From the NCBI RefSeq assembly GCF_042186555.1, contig NC_133325.1:293328109-293392108 (forward strand): a DNA stretch of 64,000 nt, written 5' to 3'. Of the stretch, positions 47,562 to 60,594 are shown one piece after another; the first letter of the stretch is position 1; each line of letters starts with the position of its first letter. Both the position numbers and the translations under genes were made by a program. Under the pieces are notes generated by a model, which worked only from the letters and a program-made list of their open reading frames with translations, did not search any database and was not told where the DNA came from. Origin of the DNA: Aquarana catesbeiana. Lineage: Eukaryota; Chordata; Amphibia; Anura; Ranidae.

Positions 47562-48393
47562 AAAATTGTATGCATAATTATTATTTTTATGCATACAATT
47601 TATACCAAGAGTGCTGCTCTTCCTGGTGGATATATCTTTGACTAAGGGAGTTTCCAATTTGGTGGCCCTGTTTTGCTAGGCTTCATTTCTAACATAAGAA
47701 CAAATTATATTATCCCTTGAGGCTCCTTTATAAGGTGGTCTCTTTCACCAAAATGAGAATATTGAACTTTCATCACACTACCCTAAGCCAGTCCCTCATA
47801 GGAGATAGTTTTCCATTGCCTGAACCTGGTCTGGAATGTTTATGTTCAATTGAATGTTATAGCCTTTTTCCATCAGACTATTTCCTTCTTTGTGTTCTCT
47901 GCCAGGTCCCAGAAAAGCCAGGCCACCATTTCTCAGGGATTCACTAGACTTTAGTTTAGGTTTATGCCCTTTACACTTGCATCCTTTGTTTTCACTTAAT
48001 GGCCTTACTACTAAAGCAACGAGTGCCATGTGATCTTTTCACTACCAGGTGTCATTTTCGCAGGTCTGCTATCAGTTACCTGGTCATTTGTTCATACCTT
48101 TACTGAGTCTTACAAAGTTGTTGTTGTTAAATCAGTGCATGTAAGTTTTGGATGCAAGGTCCTCCAGGTGGCAGTATATAGCCTTGCCTTGGGGAAGGGT
48201 TTCTTGATGCGGTTATTTGCAGTTTTTTTGCTATTGCCCTTCCACCATTTGCACTGTTTTGGGACATTCCAATCATGATGAATACAGAGAGTTATGTCCA
48301 TCAATGAGAGGAATAGAAAAAATATTTTTTTTGTCCTCATCATAAAATATTTTACTTAATTCAAGCAGATAGCACCTGCCCCTCTACAAAAAA

Positions 48394-48563
48394 GCAGTAC
48401 TGTGCAAAAGTTTTAGACATGTGTGAAAAATGCTGTAAAGTAAGAAGGCTTTAAAAAAATATGTATTTTATTTGTTTTTTGTTATCTATTTAGTGAGTGA
48501 ACAGAAGAAATATCTAAATCAAATCAATATGTGGTGTGACTACCCTTTGGCTCCAAACCAGCA
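48394..48563. mobile_element. Tc1/mariner-like terminal fragment
   Basis: GCAGTACTGTGCAAAAGTTT and the following AATGCTGTAAAGTAAGAAG, then GTGTGACTACCCTTTGGC, resemble the 5' end of a second Tc1-like family (from memory). It is cut off at 48563 where the TTAA element starts. No coding sequence remains. Confidence 0.5.
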
Positions 48564-48567
48564 TTAA

Positions 48568-49350
48568 CCACTTGCTGACCAGCCGCCGTCATTATACTGT
48601 GGCAGGTTGGCACGATCCCGCAGGGGTGCAGATGCTCGTGGCCATCGGTCGTGATGACCGTCAGCCACGAGCAATTGCGAGCATGAGGGACAGAACACGG
48701 AAGTGTGTGTGTAAACACAAAAATCCGTGTTTTGTTCTGAGAGCAGTGACAGATCGTGTGTTCCTATTAGCTAAGAACCACGATCCATCACTTCCTCTAG
48801 TCAGTCCCCACCCCTTCAATTAGAATCACCTCCCAGGGAACACAGTTAACCCCTTGATTGCCCCCTAGTGTTAACACCTTCCTGCCAGTGACATTTTTAC
48901 AGTATTTAATGCATTTTTATAGCACTGATCGTTGTCTAAATGCCAATGGTCCCAAAAATGTGTCAAAATTGTCTGATGTGTCCGTCATAATGTCACGTTC
49001 ACGATAAAAATCGCAGATCACTAACATAACTAGTAAAAAACAAAATAATAATAAAAATGCTATAAATCTATCCCCTATTTTGTAGACGCTATAACTATTG
49101 TGCAAACCAATCAATATACGCTTATTGCGATTTTTTTTACCAAAAATATGTAGAATAATACATATCAGCCTAAACTGAGAAAAAATTAGCTTTTTTTTTT
49201 TAAAAAAATGGGGATATTTATTATAGCAAAAATTACAAAATATTGTGTTTTTTTTCAAAATTGTCGCTCTTTTTTTGTTTATATCGCAAAAAATAAAAAA
49301 CGCAGAGGTGATCAAATACCACCAAAAGAAAGCTCTATTTGTGGGAAAAA
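48568..49350. mobile_element. TTAA element related to 45.2 kb, right end missing
   Basis: TTAA (48564-48567) followed by CCACTTGCTGACCAGCCGCC, like CCACTTACCGACCGCC at 45248. CpG-bearing left part, then an AT-rich right part with homopolymer runs. It breaks off near 49350 without a right terminus or second TTAA. No coding domain. Confidence 0.6.
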
Positions 49351-49494
49351 AAGACTTTTTCTCTCAGAGCTACTGAATATACTGTATAATAATAAAATAT
49401 GGGATCCACGACCTTGCAGCTCTCTCCAGCCTGAGGAATCTTTTGTAAGCACTGTGAACTGAACAGAGAGCACCCATTGGCATAGTGTAAACTC

Positions 49495-49867
49495 CGGTGG
49501 CGGCTTGTGCTCAGTATTTTTGGGGGGCAACAAACATTGCAGCCCGTCCATAATGGGTGCAGGGGCGCATGCACCCTGCGCCCAAATGCATAGATTTCAA
49601 TGTTTTGTTTTTTTGTTTTTTTTAAGCACATGATTAGAGCATGAGACTCTAATTGGCTTCAAAAAAGGGTGAGCTCAGGGCACAGAGCACTCCACCTTGA
49701 GCCCACCCAGTTGTGTGACAATAGCTATTGTCTTCCTGATTCGTCTCCGGGCCAAATAGGAAGTGGTTCCTGAGACACGATTGGCCAGGAGTCTTAAGCC
49801 ATTAAGGGTCAGGCGCATGGATTAGGGGGGCAGTGCCCCTGCGCCCCTTATGGTTGGGCCGCCACTG
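49495..49867. mobile_element. hAT-type MITE with perfect 8-bp target duplication
   Basis: 373 bp with ends CGGTGGCGGC and GCCGCCACTG. GTAAACTC flanks both sides (49487-49494, 49868-49875). Just inside, GGGGGGC pairs with GCCCCTGCGCCCC. No coding capacity. Confidence 0.88.
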
Positions 49868-50468
49868 GTAAACTCCTTGATAAAACTTTTTTTAATAAAA
49901 ATTAATTGCAATCACAAACACACTTGGTATATACGCATGTCACAACTCTTTGATAAAATCCAGACTATCTCCAATTAATAGGCACAGTTGCCTGACTGTG
50001 GCTTGCAACATGATCACTGCCTCAATAAGGCATTCTGGCTTATACATTTAAAGGGCACACCATCTTCATTAGTGCACTATGGGTAACTTACTGCAGGAGG
50101 ATGTGCGGGACTTCATTTTATCTGATGTGAAGGAAGAGAGCCCTTAGGAGCATAGATTGCACTTTATGTTCTTTCCAGTGCTGGTTGCTCCAGAGTTTTC
50201 TAAAGAGTTAATTGTCCAAACCTTCAGCAAAGGTTTAGGAGCTGTTCTGTCCCAAAAGGTTAAATAACAAACTAAACTGAAAGTAAAGATGGAAATCAGC
50301 TTTAAGTTTGATTGAAGTAATAATGTCCTTCTTTAATCTCCCCTGCTGAGCTGTTGTGTTTCGACAGGGGGACCGCCCTCCCGCCAGAACACTCCGATCA
50401 GCGCTCCCTGCCATTTGCTGAGAGCGCTGATTGGGAGTCAGTCAGCGGCTGGTTTTGCAGCATGCTCA

Positions 50469-50506
50469 TCTGACAGAAGCTAGCCAAATGGCCAGCTTCT
50501 GTCAGA
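50469..50506. repeat. Hairpin inside a GC-rich repeat
   Basis: TCTGACAGAAGCT pairs with AGCTTCTGTCAGA across a 12-base loop (13-bp perfect arms). It lies in a GC-richer block (50340-50600) ending TGTGTACAGGGCTTA, which may be an old Harbinger-type MITE, uncertain. Confidence 0.6.
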
Positions 50507-50606
50507 CAGGGTAGCATATACATGAGCAGAATGTCAGCCTTTTTTTTTTTTAACCGGCCGATGTCTCCTGACATTTGGCCTGTGTGTACAGGGCTTAAAC
50601 CAGAAG

Positions 50607-53067
50607 TCCTTACCCTAAGCTAAAATTAGATTTTTTTCTTATTTTCACTGATCCTGATTCCTGAATAATGCCTACTGTACTTTTGTACTGAATAAAACCG
50701 CCCTGAAAAGAAGAAAACAGTTTACTATGTTTTAATACCCAATTTTGCACAAAATGCATACAAATTATGTCATCCATTGATATTGCAGACATGTACCTGT
50801 GTATTTCTTGTATGCCTATGTCAAAGCTTCAACTCACTAAAATACTTTTTGTATCTGATTGGTTAATGTAATACTCTAACTTAGAACAACAAACAAGCAT
50901 TGTAAATAATGTTTCTATGTTGCATTAAAATCATGAGTAAAATAATGTGTGGTGCCTAGTAGATACATTCAAATTTTGCTTGTTGCTATGAGGGGGTTGT
51001 AGATACATGTATCCAGTTGTATATAAATTATGTTCACAGGGTGTAAATATGTAAATATGAGAAAATTTACTATTAAGAAGGAATACAAATGGTAACCTGA
51101 CCTGCCTTTTAATATCAAATGTCTAAGACAGGTGAAGAAAAGTCACACTTTAAACCTCAGGCTAAATCTAAAGGGTATTTAAAAATGTAGTTCAGCTGAA
51201 AAGAATATGTGAGAGAATAGTGGTGCTTAGCACCAACTGAAATCCTCTTCATTATCCTGCCAAGGGTTCTGCCAGCTTTGAAAGCAGATATTTTTGCACC
51301 ATTGCACCACAAAGCCACATTTTTCCTTAATGTCCATCACAGTAATTTCCTAAGTGTTTGTAACCTTTATAATTGTTAAATACTGTTGTTTTTTTCCTCT
51401 ATGTAATTAAAAAAAATACAATTTAGAGATCGCGAACAAGCAGCATGAAAAAACTGTAAAAATAAACAACAAAGCTCATAAAAGGCAACTTGTCAGAGAC
51501 CGCCACTTGCTTTTTTCTTACAGTTATTTCAAAATAAATAATTTTCCATGAGCAATGGTATTTTAAAACTACCAACAAAACACTGTGCACTAAAAAAAAA
51601 GCTGTTTGGCCTGGATATTTCACCTGCATGTTTTTGCTAAGATGTAATTTTTGCTGCAATAACATGAGGCAAGTTTAGTGAATGTTATATTGATCTTCTC
51701 CCTGTTTTAATAGCATTTTCTAAGGATGTTGCGAGTCCTGTACCATGTGAATTTCGGATGTTAGTTCCTATGCTCAGAGGCTAGGGATTCATGGGCGATT
51801 TTAATCTCTTTCTCCCGAAAGATTTAACTGGTTGTTGACAATCACCTCATTAGCAACTCATTGATTTCAGCAAAGTGACTGCCAACGAGTTTTTAAATCT
51901 TTCAATAACAAAAGATTAAAATGACCTGGGCCACCCTAGCCAAACAATGGGCTTCACATGCTGCTCACCTAAAATGGAATTGTATTATTTTGCCTATTTC
52001 CTATGAACTTTATATATTGCCAAGAGTGAAAGACCTTCAGAATTTCCTTTACTTTTTCAGAAGATAGAGTGAGAATCAGGCAGACCAAAAAACTCAGTCC
52101 TGAAGTGATGTATTTACATTTGTTTTCTCTTTCCAGGCTAAGTACTTTTTCAGCAAGTACAGAAAATAGTGTATTGATTTTTCCTCCACTTTTGTTGAGA
52201 AAAAAACATTCCCCTCTGGGTGATATATGGATTTTAACAAACTTTGCGTCAGATTCCTACCTTTTTTTATTCTGAAGAAATCCCTGTGTGTTTGTCTGTG
52301 TCCATGTGGGAAAATGAATCTAATGGGAGTGGTTTCATAATTATCAGTCAGCTGCAGCACCTGCAGGGCACTAATGAGGAAAGCTGCTGGGCCTGCATCC
52401 CTAGACGTGATTTCCTTTTGGAAGTATCTCACCAAAAATTATTTTTTTTGTAGCTTGTATCTTAGTGAAGACTTCTGGGAAAATTGGTGAGCCCGACATT
52501 TTCAGATCTCTCCATTTCTTATGTTTTTCCCATCCATCACATTGCCTGCTTTTTTAATCCACTGCAGTGAGATCAGGAGTAAGGATTGACAACCAAAGAC
52601 CACCAGGACCATTGGGATAGGTCTCCCTAAGGACTTACATGCCTTCTAGATTTCCCTTACTGTACAACAAGAGAGTCGTTGCCATTTGGTGAGTGTGCGG
52701 TGATACCGGTGTGTGCACGAGGTGGAATAGTCACTACAGGCGGTTTTCTGGGACACAAGCACCCCAAATAATTTTGGAACTTCTTTACTTATATGGATTG
52801 TGTTTTTGCACAATTTTATTAACAGTATCCCAAAATGGATCCATTATAGGGCACTTACATGCATTGGTTTACAATAATGCTCTTTTACTCCTGAGTCTTA
52901 ATACTATCATATCACACCATATCACTGATCTACCACTACCACTGACTACTTGCCCTGGATATACCCACCTACCACTGCAATGTCCAAACATATACATTAA
53001 TGTAAAAAGAAAATAACAAAAAATGTATATCAGCTACTTACAACTCATATGCCTATTAATGCTTTAC
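50607..53067. other. Non-coding DNA with no recognised features
   Basis: AT-rich; no domain, RNA or element terminus recognised. Possibly relatively unique sequence. Confidence 0.4.
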
Positions 53068-54064
53068 CTCATAACTAGGGATAAGCCGAACACCCCCCGG
53101 TTCGGTTCACATCAGAACATTTGAACGGACCGAAAGTTTGTGCGAACTTTCAAACCCCATTAAAGTCTATGGGACTCGAACGTGAGAAATCAAAAGTGCA
53201 AATTTTAAATGCTAATATGCAAGTTATTGTCCTTAATAGGGTTTGGGGACCCGGGTCCTGCCCCAGGGTACATGTATCAATGCAAAAAAAAAGTTTTAAA
53301 AATGGATGTTTTTTCGGGAGCAATGATTTTAATGATGCTTAAAGTGAAAAAATAAAAGTGAAATATTCCTTTAAATATCGTGCCTGGGGGGGTGTCTATA
53401 GTATGCCTCTAAAGTGGCGCGTGTTTCCCGTGTTTAGAACAGTCCCTGCTCAAAATGACATTTCTAAAGGAAAAAAGTCATTTAAAACTGCTTGCGGCTT
53501 TAATGTCATGTCTGGTCCCGGCAATATGGATGAAAATCATTGAGAAACCCCCCCCCCCAGTGCATTACCAGCCCCTTTGGGTCTTGTATGGATATTAAGG
53601 GGAACCCCGTACCCAAATAAAAAAAGGAAAGGCGTGGGGCCCCCAGGCCCTATATACTCTGAACAGCAGTATACAGGTGGTGCAAACAAGACAGGGACTG
53701 TAGGTTTGTTCTTAAGTAGAATCTGTTTGTAATTTTGAACTGGTACATTTTTTACGTGTAGCTGCAGCCAAAAAATATATTTTTAAGCTTTTTGGAAAAT
53801 ATAGGGAAGGATTATCACCCCTGTAACATTTGTTTTGCTGTCTGTGCACCTGTTCAGAAGATTTCACCTCACTTTCTGTCCCAATGGCAATTGTATTTTG
53901 AAAATTTGGGGTTTTTATAGTTCAACAAGGAACTCTTACAGGAGAGAATTTCCCTTCCTAGTGGTAGATTGCCTCTCACTTCCTGTTGTCTCCTTCCGTT
54001 TGCAAGTAGAAGTCGTTTGTAAGTTGGATGTATTGAAAGTAGGGGCCTGCCCTATACACTCTGC

Positions 54065-54690
54065 AGAAATTTGGGCCTTAGGTGTTGGTGTTGCCACAAC
54101 ACTGTAAGCCCTCACAGTTACTCTTGGTGGGTGCAGGAACGGGCCCTGCTGTGAAATATTAGATCAAGAATACTAATTACATGCCCCTGTTGAACAGGGT
54201 CAGAAAAATTGGGCCTTTGGTGGTTTACGGTGTGGTGGTGTTGCCACAACACTGTAAGGCCTCACAGTTAACTTGGTGGGCGCAGGAACGGGCCCTGCTG
54301 TGAAATATTAGATCAAGAATTGTAATTACATGCCCCTGTTAAACAGGGGCTGAAAAATTGGGCCTAAGGCACTGGTGCTGGTGCCACAACATTGCAACCC
54401 CTCACAGTTACTCTAGTTGGAGTGTAGGAATGAGCCCTGCTGCAAAGTATTGCATCAAAAATTGTAATTACATGCCCCTTTTAAACAGGGGCTGAAAAAA
54501 TGGGCCTTAGACACTGGTGCTAGTGCCACAACACTGCAACCCCTCACAGATACTCTAGTTGGAGCGCAGGAATGAGCCCTGCTGCAAAGTATTGCATCAA
54601 AAATTGTAATTACATGCCCCTGTTAAACAGGGGCTGAAAAATTGGGCCTTAGCCACTGGTGGCGGTGCCCAGAACCAAAAATGTTCTTAC
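54065..54690. repeat. Tandem array, 140-150-bp unit, about 4.5 copies (hAT element 1, 3' side)
   Basis: Each unit carries AAATTGGGCCTTAG, GCCACAACACTG, CCTCACAGTTACTC, GGGCCCTGCTG and ACATGCCCCTGTTAAACAGG (itself a small palindrome). It lies downstream of the transposase stop, like the 126-bp array of element 2. Confidence 0.85.
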
Positions 54691-54696
54691 AAGCTA

Positions 54697-56860
54697 TCAG
54701 CATGAACATTGAGGCGGAAGAGGATAGTCACTCAGCATAACATAACAGCTGGTGATCCAAGACTGATTCATTTTTATGAAGGTCAGCCGATCGACCGATT
54801 CGGTGGACAGGCAGACCCTGTGATTGGTTACAAAGCCTACAGCATCACTAAATGTGCGTTCCGAAAGAATGTTGGATGCAGGACAGGCCAGTAGCTCAGT
54901 TGCATACTGTGCAAGCTCTGGCCAGTGATCCATCCTCAAGACCCAGTGACCCAAAGGATTTTGGGTTAAAGGTGTCCAAGTCTGATCTTGCCCCTAGGTA
55001 TTCCTGCACCATGTGAATCAGACGCTGGCAATGGTTGCTGGAACTGATCATACCTTGGACCTGAGGACTAAAAAATTGTCTGAACGCATCGGTCAGACGG
55101 CCACCTTCTCCACCACTCCTTCTGTGACTGACCGAAGCCTCAGCAACACGTTGTCCAGGAGGAACAGGAAATTGTAACCTTCCAGGCTCTGGAAACGCAT
55201 TGCACAAACCTTTCTGCAAGGCCTCATGAAGATGTTTCATCCTCTGATCCCTCTACGATGGCAAGAGAAGGTCCGCAACCTTACCCTTGTAACATGGATC
55301 AGGTAGGGTTGCCAGCCAGTAATGAGCCCTCTCCTTGATACCACGAATACAAGGATCCTTCCGCAGGCTTTACAGGATCAGGGAGGCCATGCAGCATAGG
55401 TTTGTGAGGTATTTGGTCCGGAGTCCTCTGGGTCACTAAGGACGACATGATCTGCAGCCACCTTCTCCCAGCCACATACAAAACCATGGATTTCTTTGGA
55501 CTGTAAATGATCCCTTGAAGACTGCTGCTGATGCTGAGTGCCAGGCTCCACCTCTATGCTGACACAATCCTCCTCCTCCTCCTCGTCCTCTTCCTGTGTG
55601 ATCAGCGGGCAAGCATGAACACTGTCTAGATAAAGAGGTCCTTAAGAGGTAAGGAAGTCCTCCTCTTCCTCCCTCTGTTCTGCCTCAAGTGCCCTGTCTA
55701 TTATTCCATGCAGCGTGTGCTCCAACAGGTGGACAAGAGGGACAGTGTCACTGATGCATGCACTGTTACTGCTCATCATCCTCATGGCCTCCTCAAATGG
55801 TGACAGGACAGTGCATGCATCCCTAATCATGGCCCACTGGCGTGGGGAAAAAAAACAAGCTCCCCTGACCCTGTCCTGATGCCATAGTCGTATAGGTATT
55901 TATTGATGGCCCTCTGCTGCCTGTGCAGCCGCTGCAGCATGGCCAATGTTGAGTTCCACCTGGTGGGCATGTCACAGATTAGGCGGTTCTTGGGCAGGTT
56001 AAATTCCTTTTGGAGGTCAGCCAGCCGAGCACTGGCATTATATCACTGGCGGAAATGCACACAGACTTTCCTGGCCTGCCTCAGGACATCCTGTAAGCCC
56101 GGGTACCTGCCCAAGAACCGCTGCACCACCAAGTTAAGGAGAGGAGGTTGGTGCCATTGTCGCAAACCACCATTCCTGGCTTAAGCTGGTGTGGCATCAA
56201 CCACCTCTGAGCCTGCCCCTGCAGAGCTGACAGAATCTATGCCCCAGTGTGGCTCCTGTCCCCCAAGCACACCAGCTCAAGCACCGCATGGCATCTTTTT
56301 GCCTGCGTGCTTGCGTAGCCCTTTGAACGCCTATAGAGCACTGCTGGTTCCGAGGGCAAATCAGCACAGGCAGAGGCCATGGAGGAAGAATAAGAGGAGG
56401 GGGTGGAGGAGAGAGGTGTGGTAGAATCACCACTAGTAGAATTTTGGAGGCATGGTGCCAGAACAACCTCCAACACTACTGCACCCTGTCCTGCATCCTT
56501 CCCAGCTGCCAGCAGAGTCACCCAGTGCGCAGTGAAAGATAGGTAACATCCCTGTCCATGCCTGCTAGACCATGAGTCAGCGGTAATATGCACCTTACCA
56601 CTGCCCCTCTGCCCAGCGAGGCATGGACATTGCCTTCCACAATGCCGGTAGAGAGCCAGAGTCAACTTCCGTGAAAAAAAGTGGCATTTGGGAACCTGCC
56701 ACTGAGGTACTGCACATTCCACAAACTCACAGAAGGGGGCAGAGTCTACTAACTGAAAAGGCAGCAGTTGAAGTGCTAGCAATTTATCCAAGCTAGCATT
56801 CAACCACTGGGCATGTGGATGACTGTGATCAAACTTCTTTCACCGGTGAAGCAACTGGGG
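54697..56860 (-). pseudogene. hAT transposase, catalytic and C-terminal part, frameshifted
   Basis: The N-terminal side of the RNase H-like core lies at 56803-56237; VHITADSWSSRHGQGCYLSF holds the expected first catalytic Asp (codon near 56578). Later blocks appear in other frames: SPFEEAMRMMSSNSACISD and VPLVHLLEHTL (55830-55642), then the hATC dimerisation region WPELAQYATELLACPASNIL and SERTFSDAVGFVTNHR (54954-54697). The number of frame changes shows it is dead. Family knowledge: hAT transposases cut and paste with 8-bp duplications, and the hATC region drives multimer assembly. Confidence 0.8.
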
Positions 56861-56914
56861 TAGGGAAATCTGCCTGCTAGAATCTGACGTTGGTGGACCA
56901 ATAGCAGATTGCCC

Positions 56915-57964
56915 TCAAGTACTTGGCAGTGGCACACCTAATTCTACACATTCATTCCTCTCAGTGCAGGTTTCTGAGAGGACTGAAGGTATAGTGGGGT
57001 TGGAGATCCCAGCTGATGAGGAGGAGCAAGGAGAGGTCCGCCTTGTTCTTTGGTGTGGGTCTTTTAGGTAGTGTTGCCAACGGGCTGCATGGGAGCTCGA
57101 CATATGTCTGATTAAGCATGTGGTGCCCAAGCGCTTGCTGTCTAGTCCACGCTTGATAAACTTCAGACATATGTTGCAAATAGCAACAGTGCGATCTGCT
57201 GCACACGTCTCAAAAAAGGCCCACACCAAAGAAATTTTGGAATAACGCGTGGAGTCACCAGCGCCCTGCACTTGCGGAGCTCTGTGGTGTGATGCAGTCG
57301 GTTGGCTGCCCTTAAGCTGTCCCCTGGAGGGCATCCTGCCACGTTGGAAATCCCCCTCCTCCTCCTCCGCCTCCTCCTCCTCTCTCCTATCAGGCACCCA
57401 CGTAGAGTCAGTGAGCTCATCATCCCCTCCCTCCTCGTCACTGGAGCAAACCTGGCAGTATGCTGCAGCTGGGAGAACATGACTGCCAGTTTTTTGTCCT
57501 TCTTGGGCAACCCCTCTCTCTGGGCTCACGTTACTGCCTTCCTCAAGCTGGGTACCATCATCGGAGCCTTCAAAATGCTGCACATCCTCCTGCAGCATCT
57601 ACCCGACACTGTATTCAAACAGTTCAGGGGACTTCTCTGGTGGGGCTAGGGAAAGAGTAACTGATGATTTCCTCGAGTCCAAGGAATAGGCCACTTTGGC
57701 ACCTGCATTGGCAGCCAAGGTAGCCTGGGTGACAGAGGATGAGGAGAATGAGGACGGCTTGGTCTTCCACTCTACCAAGTCTTTGGCATGTTGTGGCTCA
57801 ACACGGCCAGCTGCCGAGAAAAAGGACAAGCGTGCCCCACGGCCACATGCTGATGAGGATGCACCATGTCCATGACCAGCACTGTTGCCTCTAGACACAG
57901 AGCCTGCTTGCCCTCTTTTATTGGCCTGTGACTGTCTGCCTTTTCTTGTTGACCTTCCAGACAT
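56915..57964 (-). pseudogene. hAT transposase, N-terminal part with BED zinc finger, one in-frame stop
   Basis: The frame runs from ATG at 57964 to 56915 with a single TAG at 57601-57599. Residues 1-30 are basic (MSGRSTRKGRQSQANKRG), a possible nuclear localisation region. An acidic run (EEEEAEEEEGD) comes later. The BED finger lies at about 57220-57089 with all ligands in place: CNIC, then LIRHMSSSH (Cys-x2-Cys and His-x4-His-type spacing). BED fingers bind transposon ends. The gene continues at 56860 in another frame. Confidence 0.82.
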
Positions 57965-58039
57965 ACTGTCTTTGATGTATTGGAATAGGTATACAAGGAA
58001 TGGCCTGCAGTGAGATGTAGCTGCACAAAGCTGGGATGT

Positions 58040-59260
58040 ATATATATACTGATTATACTGCAGCTAGCTGAATTGCCTGCCTGCCTGTGGTATTATTAGG
58101 AAGAAAACAACAGGAATTGTCTGCAGTGAGCTTTAGCTGCACAATGTGCCCAGTATACAGTACACTAATATACTGCAGCTAGCTGAATCAACTGCCTGCC
58201 TGTGGTATTATTAGGAAGAGAACACCAGAAATTGTCTGCAGTTAGCTTTAGTTGCACACACTGCACGGGATACAGTACACTGACTGAAAATACTGCAGCT
58301 GCCTGCCTGTGGTATTATTAGGAAGAGAACACCAGCAATTGTCTGCAGTTAGCTTTAGTTGCACACTCTGCACAGGATACAGTACACTGACTGAAAATAC
58401 TATAGCTGCCTGCCTGTGGTATTATTAGGAAGAGAACACCAGCAATTGTCTGCCGCTAGCTTTAGTTGCACACTGTGCACAGGATACAGTACACTGACTG
58501 AAAATACTGCAGCTACCTGCCTGTAAGTATATTAGGAAGAGAACACCAGCAATTATCTGCAGTTAGCTTTAGTTGCACACTGTGCACAGAATACAGTACA
58601 CTGACTGAAAATACTGCAGCTGCCTGCCTGTGGTATTATTAGGAAGAGAACACCAGCAATTGTCTGCAGTAACTTTAGTTGCACACTGCGCACAGGATAC
58701 AGTACACTGACTGAAAATATTGCAGCTGTCTGCCTGTAAGTATATTAGGAAGAGAACACCAGCAATTGTCTGCAGTTAGCTTTAGTTGCACACTGTGCAC
58801 AGGATACAATTCACTGACTGAAAATACTGCAGCTGCCTGCCTGTGGTATTATCAGGAAGAGAACACCAGCAATTGTCTGCAGTTAGCTTTAGTTTCACAC
58901 TGTGCACAGGATACAGTACACTGACTGAAAATACCGCAGCTGCCTGCCTGTGGTATTATTAGGAAGAGAACACCAGCAATTGTCTGCAGTTAGCTTTAGT
59001 TGCACACTGTGCACAGGATACAGTACATTAACTGAAAATACTGCAGCTGCCTGCCTGTGGTATTATTAGGAAGAGAACACCAGCAATTGTCTGCAGTTAG
59101 CTTTAGTTTCACACTGTGAACAGGATACTGTACACTGACTGAAAATACTGCAGCTGCCTGCCTGTAAGTATATTAGGAAGAGAACACCAGTAATTGTCTG
59201 CAGTTAGCTTTAGTTGCACACTGTGCACAGGATACAGTACACCGACTGAAAATACTGCAC
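58040..59260. repeat. Tandem array, about 107-bp unit, 11-12 copies (hAT element 1, 5' leader)
   Basis: Units carry TTAGGAAGAGAACACCAGC, AATTGTCTGCAGTTAGC, TTTAGTTGCACACTGTGCAC and ACTGACTGAAAATACTGCAG. A last unit (GAAAATACTGCAGCTGCC and ATTAGGAACAG) lies on the far side of the fold-back insertion at 60349-60395. The array sits between promoter and ATG, so it would be transcribed as leader or intron. Confidence 0.93.
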
Positions 59261-60348
59261 TCAAAGTGCAGTATTAATATAAACAACATAGATGTTGATA
59301 TAAATGTGCATGCGTGAAAATACCCCTAAGTGCTAAAGTATAAAGTGCACAATGCTATGTAAAACATAGAATGTGAGTGATCAAACAAAACAACATATCA
59401 ATTAAAATATCAAAATAAAATACAAGAGAATATAACAAATAGTGAATAAATGAAATCCAAAACCGTGTATATCCAATGATCACGTGGTCCCGGTGCCGAA
59501 CACGCGTAGGGGAGGGGCCTGGACGGAGCTGTCAGCAGAGAGAGAGAAGGAGTTTTTTCGTTACATACGCCACACCGCACGCCACACCGAGAGATTGACC
59601 GTTTTATGCTTGTTAAGGATGGTGCACTCACGCACCCACAATATGTGAGTACCCCAGCTAGGGGAGTTAATTATTTGATTAAAATCCTTTATACCTACAT
59701 ATTGCGCTATGGAGTTTTTTTCTCTTGCATAAACCATCTCCATTTGAGAACATTGGAAGTTTGCACAGCTGGTTCCTAATGAGCACAGGAGTGGCTCCAA
59801 GGCTTTGTTTGACATAGTTTAATCGCTGTGTCACACATAGGAAGGTGAGCATATACACCTGTGGGGGCGGCTGGAAGACACCACAGCATGTTTCTTGGTG
59901 GCACATTTTGGAAGATAGGATATGTGAAATTCACCAAATCTTTGGACTAATTTATTTGGGCACTTTTATATCATTGGATATACACGGTTTTGTATTTCAT
60001 TTATTCACTATTTGTTATATTCTCTTGTATTTTATTTTGATATTTTAATTGATATGTTGTTTTGTTTGATCACTCACATTCTGTGTTTTACATAGCATTG
60101 TGCACTTTATACTTTAGCACTTAGGGGTATTTTCACGCATGCACATTTATATCAACATCTATGTTGTTTATATTAATACTGCACTTTGAGTGTAGCGATT
60201 TTTTCTAGCGCAGACACATTGTTTTTATCTTTAATACTTTGCACGAATATGGAACGTGACTGAGTGTTTGCAGCTGGTCTCCACTGTTCACTTATCATTC
60301 TGTAGGCATTTATCCGTAAGTGGCTCGCAGGGTTTTGCATATAATTTT
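59258..60348. mobile_element. Fold-back insertion with 223-bp nearly identical inverted arms
   Basis: Arms 59258-59480 and 59970-60192 are reverse complements with only two mismatches seen by eye. The 490-bp loop has no recognised coding sequence, and a 156-bp tail follows the right arm. GAAAATACTGCA (12 bp) occurs at both junctions (59248-59259 and 60349-60360), either a target duplication or array sequence. Family not identified. Confidence 0.85.
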
Positions 60349-60424
60349 GAAAATACTGCAGCTGCCTGCCTGTAAGTATATTAGGAACAGAATAACAAGA
60401 ACGGATCTAGCTAAACTGAATACA

Positions 60425-60427
<3 letters not shown>

Positions 60428-60457
<30 letters not shown>
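60428..60457. repeat. (TA)n microsatellite
   Basis: About 30 bp of TA dinucleotides. Confidence 0.95.
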
Positions 60458-60459
<2 letters not shown>

Positions 60460-60594
60460 ACACCTGGGATGCATATATATACTAAATACACTGACTGCAG
60501 CTAACTGACTCGCCTGCCTGCTCTATCTAACACAAATGAAATGACACTGTCTCTCTCTCTATCACTCAGCACACTACCCAAGGCCAACTTCCAG

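Noticed and set aside
57302..57649. Plus-strand 115-residue frame opposite the hAT gene
   Set aside because: It is the antisense shadow of the acidic and BED region of the hAT transposase.
59258..60192. Fold-back insertion as a cut-and-paste transposon with 223-bp inverted ends
   Set aside because: The right arm is not at the end of the insertion (a 156-bp tail follows), so the arms are not its termini.
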